DNA of 64,000 bases, taken from the NCBI RefSeq assembly GCF_900143075.1, contig NZ_FRCY01000003.1:248001-312000 (forward strand), written 5' to 3'. The position numbers were made by a program, and so were the translations under genes. This document shows, in pieces, positions 37,340-45,675 of the stretch (position 1 is its first letter; each line of letters starts with the position of its first letter). Under the pieces are notes generated by a model. It did no database searches. It was not told the DNA's origin and was given only the letters and a program-made list of their open reading frames with translations. The stretch comes from Cyclobacterium lianum (GTDB taxonomy: Bacteria; Bacteroidota; Bacteroidia; Cytophagales; Cyclobacteriaceae).

Positions 37340-39307
37340 TTATTCATAGGTAAAGTCTAATTTTTCCAATCCTGCGGTGATTTCCTCATTTTGCATGAAG
37401 TAATCCCAAAGCAATCCGGATCGGTGGTTTTCTATCATCAGCAAAATAGGCCCCTGATCTATGGCCAGGTAGTCAGCAGCAAACCATTGTCTTGTCAGGT
37501 CAAATGCATCCAGGAAACCCATTTCACCCCAAAGCCGGTCTCCCAGTTGATAATAAAAGAATTCAAGCGCAGCCATCGATTCCCCGGGCGTATAGGGCAT
37601 GGAAGACAAGGCTGCTGTAGGCGTGATCACCCCCAGGTCACGCGATGGGGAATGCGCTGCATAGCCATCGGGGTTATCACTTGCAGTTAATCCCCAGGAT
37701 CTGGGGCCATATCCTACAAATGAAAGTGGATTCTGTATGCAATAGGCCCGGTTGATCAGGCTGTGTATGCGATTCTGCTCCCAGTAGCTGGCATACCTGT
37801 CTGCAAGTTTTCTGGGGTCTAATCCCAGAAATGAATAATGGGCAAAAAACAGCGGACCTCCCCTGTCCGGGCCCAGAGGAAGTAAATAACCGTGGTAATT
37901 TTGTCCATTTCTAATAGCCCCATCTCTGGCCCAACCTTCATGGTACACCGTTGCGTCAATCGGGTGGGTAGGTGACGAAGCCGCCAGGACGTAGACGATC
38001 AATGCTTCATTATATCCGGATACTGACATATCCATGGCCCAGCCCAAATCTGCTGACCAATGCCAGTAGAGTCGGTTTTGACCTCCCCGGGTATACCAGT
38101 CCCATTCTACCTCCTCCCAAAGGCGGGTAATCTTGTCCTGCAGCAGTTTTTCCTCGGAGCGGCTTTCATCAAGATAACTACGTACAGTCAGCAGCCCCTG
38201 CATCAAAAGTGCCGTTTCTACCAAATCTCCACCATTGTCAAGCGCACTGAAGGGAATGGTCGTTCCGCTATTGCCATTCATCCAGTGAGGCCATACCCCA
38301 TGAAATCGATCGGCCTGCTCCAGAAAACCAACCATTTTATTCAACCTGTCTATCCCGGCTTCCCTGCTGATAAAGTCTCTTTCTATCCCCACCATGAGCG
38401 CCATGATCCCAAATCCCGACCCACCAATTGTAACCAGGTCTCCTGAACTGCTGCGCTCTCTCGCCAGGCCACTTACAGGATGTGCAAAATCCCAGAAGTA
38501 CCGGAAAGTTTGTGCCTGAACTTTCTCCAAAAGCGCATTTTGATCAATTAGAGGGAATTTGGTGTTTTCTGCAGGCTCCGTGTAGAAAGTAAGCTCAAAT
38601 GCTTCTATGGGAATGCCACTACATGCATCCTCTCCTGAGGGTATCATTAGGGTAAACTGTCTCAGATCCCCAAGAGGAGCCAGGGACCGGATCTGGTAAT
38701 GAAGCGAATCTTCGACATGAACCAACTGTATAGGAATAATCCCTTCTCCCGTTTCCTCCAATCTTATCGCATCCTCATTCAATGAAACGGGATACGAAAA
38801 CTGTAGATCTAATTGAAATTCGAGATTGGCATCAACCCAGTGGCGACTCCCCAACCGGCTTGCATCCAAAAGTGTAAAAGAACTCACGGAGATGGATGTT
38901 ACGAGGGTTGAAAATCTGAGTTCCTTACCCACGAATTCCTGGCCATCCTGACCCCGTATACCTGAGAGAATTTGCAGCGTGTACCTGGCGCCTTCCTCCA
39001 GCACGCCTACAGGCAGCAACCTGATGGATTTATTGCCATCCAGAAAGCTGGAGTTTACTGTGACCTCATCTCCGGTATCCGTATTTGTGAGTATTAGATT
39101 TCCGGTAAGAGATTCCGGCCTGAGGGGTACAGAGAAGTGAAGCTGTATAGATTGGTCAAATGGCACATTCTCGGCCATCTCCTGCCCGTCGATAGCAACG
39201 TTACCAATCGTCGCACCTGTCAAATCCAGAACAGGTGCTTCTGCCTGCTCCGACTGGCAGCAACTACATATCAGTCCGATCAATAAAAAAACTATCCGGG
39301 CTAGCAT
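37340..39307 (-). CDS. GH144-type glucanase lipoprotein with N-terminal Ig-like (SbsA-type) domains
   Basis: 655 residues. The signal MLARIVFLLIGLICSCCQ is lipoprotein-like. Residues ~25-135 form a bacterial Ig-like SbsA-type domain (VPFDQSIQLHFSVPL, ILSGIRGQDGQEFVG), and ~136-255 a second Ig-like region (EFQLDLQFSYPVSLNEDAI). The catalytic part from ~265 (TFRYFWDFAHPVSGLARERSS) matches its downstream neighbour block by block (FHGVWPHWMNGNSG, GYNEALIVYVLAASSPTH, AIDQGPILLMIENHRSG). Paralogues with swapped accessory domains suggest one surface-exposed and one more periplasmic enzyme. It belongs to the SusC/SusD operon in order and orientation. Confidence 0.87.
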   Translation of the reverse strand: MLARIVFLLIGLICSCCQSEQAEAPVLDLTGATIGNVAIDGQEMAENVPFDQSIQLHFSVPLRPESLTGNLILTNTDTGDEVTVNSSFLDGNKSIRLLPVGVLEEGARYTLQILSGIRGQDGQEFVGKELRFSTLVTSISVSSFTLLDASRLGSRHWVDANLEFQLDLQFSYPVSLNEDAIRLEETGEGIIPIQLVHVEDSLHYQIRSLAPLGDLRQFTLMIPSGEDACSGIPIEAFELTFYTEPAENTKFPLIDQNALLEKVQAQTFRYFWDFAHPVSGLARERSSSGDLVTIGGSGFGIMALMVGIERDFISREAGIDRLNKMVGFLEQADRFHGVWPHWMNGNSGTTIPFSALDNGGDLVETALLMQGLLTVRSYLDESRSEEKLLQDKITRLWEEVEWDWYTRGGQNRLYWHWSADLGWAMDMSVSGYNEALIVYVLAASSPTHPIDATVYHEGWARDGAIRNGQNYHGYLLPLGPDRGGPLFFAHYSFLGLDPRKLADRYASYWEQNRIHSLINRAYCIQNPLSFVGYGPRSWGLTASDNPDGYAAHSPSRDLGVITPTAALSSMPYTPGESMAALEFFYYQLGDRLWGEMGFLDAFDLTRQWFAADYLAIDQGPILLMIENHRSGLLWDYFMQNEEITAGLEKLDFTYE

Positions 39308-39513
39308 CTGATATTATTTTCTTCGTTGGGGTCAATAATGTTACCGATTCGCTTTCCCGGTACACTGTACTGCTCCAGCCTGCGCCTGAAGCCCGATTTA
39401 CCAGGATATAAAGTCTGCACATGGCCTTTCAGGGAGGAAACAGGGCTATCCGTTATAAAGCAAAAACAACAGAAAGTTTCCTTCCTGTCGTTTTTTGCAA
39501 TACTTCAACGGTT

Positions 39514-40599
39514 TCAGTTGCTCTCCTCCATCATGATGTCCTGGATCTCAGCCTGGCTCAGGGCCCTGCTGAAAATCCTTAGCTCATCCAGTTCACTTGA
39601 GGTAGACAAATGCCCCCAGCCGGTAAACCGCGGTGCACCGGAAGCTACGGAAAGGATATCGCACCCAGTCCAGTCGATTCCTGGAAAGCTACCCTGGCTG
39701 ACCACTTCTCCATTGATGTAAACCGTGCACTGATCCGTTCCGATGGTAAATGCGATGTGATTCCAGGTATCAGCTCCGGGATCTATGTCAGCAGCAGCCC
39801 CACCATCAAACCAGTTTTCACCTGAACCATTGCCTACATTCAATTTAAACCGCTGCATTCCACCTGCATTTTCCCTGAATAATCTGAATCCTGCGGTTCT
39901 GTTGTTCATGGCTGTAGGATTTGATTCATCCGGAGGACCCATCACCAAAAGTCCGGCACGGTCGGGTGTACCGTTCAACTTGTACCAAAAGACTGCACTA
40001 AACTCCCCGGATTGAAGATTTTCTGCTTCGTAGGCCAGATAGGCATCTGCCGCTCCAGAATAGGCGCGACCTGAAACGCCGTCTGCAAAACCGGGAGAGC
40101 CCGACACAGTAGGGGTCTGAATGCGTACCAGCTCAGTATAATCCCCGTCAAACGGTAGATAAAATTCCTCCCCTGCGTACACGGGCTGATAGGGTTCGAT
40201 TTTTTCAAAAGCTACCAAAGTACTTGTCTCTTTGCCGGACAGGTCTCTGGCTATCACTTCCAATTGGTGTTCGCCATTGGTCAGGTTGTCATAGTCGACT
40301 GTACCCAGGAATCTCCGGTAATCTCTGAAGTCCTCAAATCTGGCTATTTCCTCTCCATCCAGCTCCACTATGACGGTTTCTATTTCTATATCGTCCTCTA
40401 CTTCCAGGTCAATTTCAATACTGGTGACATCCTCTGTTACCCGGATCTGGGTTCCCTCAATCGGGTAATTCACGGTGACTTCGGGAGCTTCGTTGTCTGC
40501 TCCCGGTTCTACAAATTCGATATCGTCTATATAGCCCTCGGTGCAGGCAGACAGGCAGAGCGCCAATGCCGCAATAAGGCTGATCCATTTATGTCTCAT
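39514..40599 (-). CDS. LamG-like (concanavalin-type) surface lipoprotein of the PUL
   Basis: 361 residues from the ATG at 40599 (MRHKWISLIAALALCLSAC), which places a clean LSAC lipobox; longer in-frame starts would overlap susD. The N-terminal ~150 residues form Ig-like/cadherin-like beta domains (PEVTVNYPIEGTQIRVTEDV; GEHQLEVIARDLSGKE), and ~175-361 a LamG/concanavalin A-like jelly roll (FSAVFWYKLNGTPDRAGL, WNHIAFTIGTDQCTVYINGEVVSQG, LDELRIFSRALSQAEI). The position right after SusD matches SusE/SusF-type or SGBP surface glycan-binding lipoproteins, so glycan capture at the cell surface is likely. Confidence 0.85.
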   Translation of the reverse strand: MRHKWISLIAALALCLSACTEGYIDDIEFVEPGADNEAPEVTVNYPIEGTQIRVTEDVTSIEIDLEVEDDIEIETVIVELDGEEIARFEDFRDYRRFLGTVDYDNLTNGEHQLEVIARDLSGKETSTLVAFEKIEPYQPVYAGEEFYLPFDGDYTELVRIQTPTVSGSPGFADGVSGRAYSGAADAYLAYEAENLQSGEFSAVFWYKLNGTPDRAGLLVMGPPDESNPTAMNNRTAGFRLFRENAGGMQRFKLNVGNGSGENWFDGGAAADIDPGADTWNHIAFTIGTDQCTVYINGEVVSQGSFPGIDWTGCDILSVASGAPRFTGWGHLSTSSELDELRIFSRALSQAEIQDIMMEESN

Positions 40600-40624
40600 T
40601 TTGGAATAGGTTTTATGTTTCAAT

Positions 40625-42163
40625 TCATTCTTCATTTGCGGCCTCTCTGATTTGAGGCAGGATATCCTGCTGCTCCAGCGGATAGGGCAGGTAGCGGTCA
40701 CCCTCACTGAATGTCCTTCCCGCATAATTCAACTCATCGGTACGATCATATCTGATCAGATCAAAGTATCTGATGCCCCATTCCATGGCAAATTCTGCGA
40801 ATTTTTCATCCAGAACTGCATCCAGGTCTACTGAAGGAAGGTTGTTTAATCCTGCTCTGGCTCTAACCTGATTTACAGCCTCGGTTGCTGACAGGACCTG
40901 ACTGCTGGCTCCATTGACCAGTGCCTCGGCATGTAACAGCAGGACTTCCGCGTACCGGATGCAGGTGAAGTTTTTATTTTCGCCGTAAGTAAATCTCCCC
41001 GGAGTAAGCTGGGTAGAAGGAAGGTAGTGTTTCCCGCTGAGAAAGTTGTATCTGGGGTGGTTGTTAAATACATCGCCATCCGGACTGACATTGGATACCC
41101 AATCCGGTAAATTCTGATAGGCTGCATCCGATTGGATGGCTGCTATCCCGTCAGGGGTAAACAAGACAGAGGTAGTCAACCTCTCCTGTTCATTCCTGTC
41201 GAGCATAAACTTGACGTATTTTTCTGTAGGTTCGAAAAACCCCCAGCCTCCCCCTGCACCGGACACTGCCGGAGTCCAGCTTGAAGGACCGAAAAAATCC
41301 CACAGGTACCGGGTCCGTGTCCCGCTGGCCTGGCCAAAATCGGAATACTGCAGTTCCAGCAGGTTTTCGTCATTCAGCTTTCCTGGTATTTTAAATAGCT
41401 GGTAATAATCCGGCTCCAGCACAAACAGCCCGCTACCGATGATTTCATCTGTAGCTTCCACCACAGCAGCGTAATTGCCCAATTCCATATTAGCCCTGGC
41501 TTTCACTGCCAAAGCGGTGTAGCGGGTCACTCCTCCCCTGACATCAGCCCGTTGATTGGGCCGCACACTCGGTAAATCGGGAATCGCAGCATCCATTTCC
41601 ATGGAGATATGTTGCATGACGGTCTGGTAATCGGAAAGCTCTACGTTAAAGAGGTGGCTGGGTTCTGAGGCATTGGGAATGAGCACCGAACCCCATAGTT
41701 TGGCCAGGTACATCAGTTCAAAAGCACGCATTACCCTGATTTCAGCGATGTATTGTCTGGCATTGGCCTCATTGGCCCCGGCCTCCCTGTATTTTTCGAT
41801 TTCTTCCATCGCACCGTGCCAGTACAATAGGTCCGAATACAGGTTGAGCCAGGTAGAATTATACATCCAGAAATTTCTGTCATATCGAAATTCATCTGTT
41901 TCAATCAGGGGAAACTGATCGCCGGCGGCGTTGACATCGTCTCCCCGCACACTTATAAGCGGGAAGGTCTCCCATTGCAAACTGTACAATTCAGCATAGG
42001 CTCCGTATAGCAACAGGACCATGTTTTCAGTCTGGGAATAGTCTGTGTCCTCGGCGATAAATTCATTCTCCAGAGGCTCGTCCAGTACGTCCGTACAAGA
42101 CGGCCCCACCAATAGGATCGAAACTGCCAAAAACAGAACGGATATATATTTGTAGGTAGTCAT
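40625..42163 (-). CDS. SusD/RagB family glycan-binding outer-membrane lipoprotein
   Basis: 512 residues with a lipoprotein-type signal (VGPSCTDVLDEPL). Typical SusD features include the N-terminal TPR-like helices (LYGAYAELYSL, EIRVMRAFELMYLAKLWGSV, YTALAVKARANMELGNYAAVV) and the C-terminal blocks NFTCIRYAEVLLLHAEALV, VNQVRARAGLNNLP and FAMEWGIRYFDLIRYDR. SusD sits as a lid on SusC at the outer membrane and delivers oligosaccharides. It lies 11 bases after susC and 25 bases before the LamG lipoprotein gene, giving a canonical PUL core. Confidence 0.95.
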   Translation of the reverse strand: MTTYKYISVLFLAVSILLVGPSCTDVLDEPLENEFIAEDTDYSQTENMVLLLYGAYAELYSLQWETFPLISVRGDDVNAAGDQFPLIETDEFRYDRNFWMYNSTWLNLYSDLLYWHGAMEEIEKYREAGANEANARQYIAEIRVMRAFELMYLAKLWGSVLIPNASEPSHLFNVELSDYQTVMQHISMEMDAAIPDLPSVRPNQRADVRGGVTRYTALAVKARANMELGNYAAVVEATDEIIGSGLFVLEPDYYQLFKIPGKLNDENLLELQYSDFGQASGTRTRYLWDFFGPSSWTPAVSGAGGGWGFFEPTEKYVKFMLDRNEQERLTTSVLFTPDGIAAIQSDAAYQNLPDWVSNVSPDGDVFNNHPRYNFLSGKHYLPSTQLTPGRFTYGENKNFTCIRYAEVLLLHAEALVNGASSQVLSATEAVNQVRARAGLNNLPSVDLDAVLDEKFAEFAMEWGIRYFDLIRYDRTDELNYAGRTFSEGDRYLPYPLEQQDILPQIREAANEE

Positions 42164-42174
42164 ATTCGTCTTTT

Positions 42175-45100
42175 TTATAGTTTAATGTTTAATCCAACAG
42201 TATAAATTGCAGGAATAGGGTACACCTGCCTGTCGATACCATTGGCTACTTCAGGGTTGAAACCGTTGTAATTAAACATTGTCAATGGTCTCTCAGCGGT
42301 GAGCGTGATTCGGGTCTCGGGCATTTGGGTCCCGAATACCTCCTTGTCTGCAAGCGTGTAGGCCAGCCTCACATTTTGGATACGGAAATAAGAACCATCC
42401 TCCACGAAATAATCGCTAAGGTTCTGATTCCATCCCTTTCTTAGTCCGGCAGCAGAAGGATACCTGTCCGATGTGCCTTCACCTCTCCAAAGGTTATTGG
42501 CCAGCTCTGCATCTATATTGGTATCATTGGTGAAAATGATCTCTCCCCGCTTTCTGTTCAGGATCTTATATCCAGACTGTCCCTGAAAAAGTGCAGAGAA
42601 ATCGAGGTTTTTATACCTAAACCCTACGTTGAATCCGTAAGTAAGGCTTGGCAGAAAGGACCCCAGAACCACCCGGTCCTGATCATTGACCACACCGTCG
42701 CCGTTCTGATCTCTGAAAATCAGGTCGCCGGGCTGAAGGTCATTGTCGTTGATAAATTCCTGACTGTATCCATAGCTGTTGATTTGCTCCTGTGACTGGA
42801 AAACACCATCTGTCTCATAGCCAAAAAATGCCTGGTAGGGTTGTCCTATGATTGACCGTTGTCTGAATTCTGCCGAACCTGCGTCCAACCCTTCGGCACC
42901 GCCGAGGTCAAGAACAGTATTTTTCAGCGTACCAAAATTGCCTCCGATGTAGTAGGAAAAATTTGTCGTGAGGTTGTCTTCCCAATTGGCAGCTACTTCT
43001 ACGCCCTGGTTTCGGATTTCTCCCACACTTCTTCTTTCGCTGGCCCGGATCACCGGAGGGATGATACTCACCGCCAGATTGCGCGTGTCCCTGATAAAGT
43101 AATCGGCTTCCAGAGACAGGCGGTCCCGGAAGAGTCGGGCATTCATTCCGAAGTTTCTCTCTACAGTCGTCTCCCACTGGGCAATCAAGTCGAAGGTAGG
43201 ATCCAGTCTGCGCCCGATGACCAACACGCCATTGATGGCAGCATTATTTTCAACGAGTACGGGCGCTCCCACAGAGGGACTGATACCGTCGTTACCCAAT
43301 TGTCCCCAGGACCCGCGGAGCTTGAGAAAATTGACGGCATCTACATCAAAGAAGGCCTCCTCAGTAAGTACCCATCCTGCTCCAAAGGTCGCGAAATTAC
43401 CCCATTTCTTTTGAAATTTATTGTTTCCATCCCGACGAAACGTTCCATACAGGAGATAACGGTCATCAAAATTGTAAGCTACCCGTGAAAAATAGGATTG
43501 GAAAAACAACCTGGAACCACCGTCACCGATGCCGTTCAGGTCAAAATCTGTAGCATTGTTCAGATACCAGAATTGTTCCTCATCCCTGTCGGGGTTAGGA
43601 TTGATATTTTCTCCTCTGGCAAACAGGGATTCGTTAGTTTCACTCCTGTAGGACTGTCCCAATACCACCGTCAGGTTGTGCCGGTCAAAATTGTTTTGAT
43701 AGGTAAGAAAATTGTCCCAGATCTGGTCAAACCGATTGAATGTTCTTCTGCTGATGGACGACTGCCGCTCGGTAACTCCGTCATTATAGGCAAAGCCAAC
43801 ACTTCTGCCGTTGACACTTTCCAGGTTGTAATTATAGGAGGTCTTGAAAGTCAGATTATTGGGAATAATTTCCAACTCAGCATAGAAATTTCCCAAAATC
43901 TTGGCGATTTTGTTCCTGTTGTCAGAATAGAACAGACTGTAGAAGGGATTTTGATTGCCTCTGTACCCGATTTGCTGGGCATTTGAAAGTTGATAGGGCT
44001 GGGCATCTGTATTCTGCTCATCGTATACCGGAATAATCGGCACAGCGAAATAGGACCTGAACCAGGCACCATTGTCTCCATTGTACTGCTCAGCAGTACT
44101 GACGTTTAGATTACCGCCAACGCTTATCCAATCCTTAAGGTCAGTATCCAATTTGATCCTGAAGTTCATTCGCTTGTAACTGTTGCGGGTGTCCTTCATC
44201 AGACCCTGCTGGTCAAAGTAACTGCCTCCCACCGAATATCTGGTCCGTTCATTACCGCCGTTAAAAGTCAGGGTATGGTTTTGAATGCTGGCGGGCTCCA
44301 TCATTTCTGCATACCAGTCTGTATTCACATCCGGCAGGCTGGGATCTATCCGGCTTCTACCATATCGCTGTATGGCATTCCGTACAAAGGCGATATCAGG
44401 GGCCGAACCTGTTTCATTGATGTATCGCACAAATTGCTGGGTATTGGCCATTTTCAGAATATTCTGTGGATTTTGGATTCCGTAATAGCCATCGTACACA
44501 ATCTCCGGCTCCTGATTGTAGTTACCGGATTTGGTTTCAATGACCACCACACCATTTGCGGCACGCACTCCGTATATCGCAGAGGCAGAAGCATCTTTCA
44601 AAACGGATATGGTTTCGATGTCATTTGGATTGAGAAAGTCAATATTATCGAAAAACATGCCATCTACCACATAAAGCGGAGCGGCCCCACCTTCAAAAGA
44701 GCCTACCCCCCTTACCCTTACCGTAGGCGAGGCACCAGGCGCACCGTTACTGACGATCTGCACACCAGCTACCCGGCCCTGAAGGGCCTGCATGGCCTGA
44801 GAGTTGGGCGTTTTGATGATATCGTCCGACTTGATGGTAGTAATGGCTGAGGTCAGGTCTTTTTCCCGCTGGGTACCATAACCTACTACAACTACTTCTT
44901 CCAGGTTCTGAGAATCTTCAGAAAAAACAACGTTTATCTCGCTGCGGCCATTTACACTCACCTCCTGGGTCTCAAATCCGATAAAAGAAAATACCAGAAC
45001 AGCGTCCCGGGAACTGACGGTCAACTCATAGTTGCCATCCATATCGGTAACGGTACCATTGCTGGTGTTCTTTTCCAGAATATTCACTCCTGGGACCGAC

Positions 45101-45264
45101 TCTCCTGAAGGATCTGTCACATTTCCGGCCACGGAAATTTGCTGGGCCTGCGCGCCGGTACTCCAGATGCTCAACATCAAAAGCAATAAACCGGCGTACC
45201 ATCCCATTTTAATTGAAATCTTGGGTTTAAAATATCCCTTGTCGAAAGTAAAAGGAATCTTCAT
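42175..45264 (-). CDS. SusC/RagA family TonB-linked outer-membrane transporter
   Basis: 1,029 residues. After a signal peptide ending at GAQAQQ there is a carboxypeptidase D regulatory-like domain (VAGNVTDPSGESVPGVNI, VTDMDGNYELTV, FSFIGFETQEV), the TonB box region LEEVVVVGYGTQ, a plug domain ending GVRAANGVVVIETKSG, and a large beta-barrel to the final LNIKL. It has no extra N-terminal DUF4974-contacting (STN) domain, so an anti-sigma/ECF mode of control is not indicated. With the downstream SusD it imports oligosaccharides using TonB energy. The gene is 411 bases downstream of the 7TM-DISM/IS1595 fusion gene on the same strand. Confidence 0.95.
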   Translation of the reverse strand: MKIPFTFDKGYFKPKISIKMGWYAGLLLLMLSIWSTGAQAQQISVAGNVTDPSGESVPGVNILEKNTSNGTVTDMDGNYELTVSSRDAVLVFSFIGFETQEVSVNGRSEINVVFSEDSQNLEEVVVVGYGTQREKDLTSAITTIKSDDIIKTPNSQAMQALQGRVAGVQIVSNGAPGASPTVRVRGVGSFEGGAAPLYVVDGMFFDNIDFLNPNDIETISVLKDASASAIYGVRAANGVVVIETKSGNYNQEPEIVYDGYYGIQNPQNILKMANTQQFVRYINETGSAPDIAFVRNAIQRYGRSRIDPSLPDVNTDWYAEMMEPASIQNHTLTFNGGNERTRYSVGGSYFDQQGLMKDTRNSYKRMNFRIKLDTDLKDWISVGGNLNVSTAEQYNGDNGAWFRSYFAVPIIPVYDEQNTDAQPYQLSNAQQIGYRGNQNPFYSLFYSDNRNKIAKILGNFYAELEIIPNNLTFKTSYNYNLESVNGRSVGFAYNDGVTERQSSISRRTFNRFDQIWDNFLTYQNNFDRHNLTVVLGQSYRSETNESLFARGENINPNPDRDEEQFWYLNNATDFDLNGIGDGGSRLFFQSYFSRVAYNFDDRYLLYGTFRRDGNNKFQKKWGNFATFGAGWVLTEEAFFDVDAVNFLKLRGSWGQLGNDGISPSVGAPVLVENNAAINGVLVIGRRLDPTFDLIAQWETTVERNFGMNARLFRDRLSLEADYFIRDTRNLAVSIIPPVIRASERRSVGEIRNQGVEVAANWEDNLTTNFSYYIGGNFGTLKNTVLDLGGAEGLDAGSAEFRQRSIIGQPYQAFFGYETDGVFQSQEQINSYGYSQEFINDNDLQPGDLIFRDQNGDGVVNDQDRVVLGSFLPSLTYGFNVGFRYKNLDFSALFQGQSGYKILNRKRGEIIFTNDTNIDAELANNLWRGEGTSDRYPSAAGLRKGWNQNLSDYFVEDGSYFRIQNVRLAYTLADKEVFGTQMPETRITLTAERPLTMFNYNGFNPEVANGIDRQVYPIPAIYTVGLNIKL

Positions 45265-45675
45265 ACATCAGTTAAATTAGGTAGTAATTAATAATTTAAT
45301 TAAGAATAAATAGGATGAATTGTATTTCTCCGAAAAGGTAATCTAAAGCGTTAAGAACAACCCAATACCTTTAAAAAATGTTAAAAACAACTGGTGAAAA
45401 TTCCGTTGTGTCAGAGGCAAAAAATCACATGACAATATCATTAAAACTGGCTTCCAGATTGATAAAATCGATATTTTTAGAATTTCTATCAATCGATAAT
45501 AACAGGGTAAGCACAGGCTGATGATTAGCTTTACGGCATAGTCGACTCCGTTCCCCATCAGCACATTTGCAGGCGAAGAAAACCGGCACGTATCTTTTAG
45601 CCGTGGATTGGCGAGAAGCTACTACAGTACTTCTGCGGGGGACTTAAGACCGGCACATTGCCAGTAAGTAAAAGA
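45265..45675. other. 411-base control region between the fusion regulator gene and susC
   Basis: No gene recognised. It holds the susC leader, a weak promoter candidate at 45333-45361, and an 8-base inverted repeat GATTGATA (45457-45464) / TATCAATC (45487-45494) with ATCGAT sites between and beside its arms, which is a reasonable operator candidate about 200 bases upstream of susC. The part nearest 45676 is less AT-rich and shows no clear structure. Confidence 0.5.
45333..45361 (-). promoter_or_regulatory. Weak promoter candidate for susC
   Basis: Minus strand GTTG (45358-45361), 17-base spacer, then TACCTTTT (45333-45340) approximates TTTG/TAnnTTTG with mismatches in both boxes. It would give a leader of about 60 bases. 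Confidence 0.25.
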
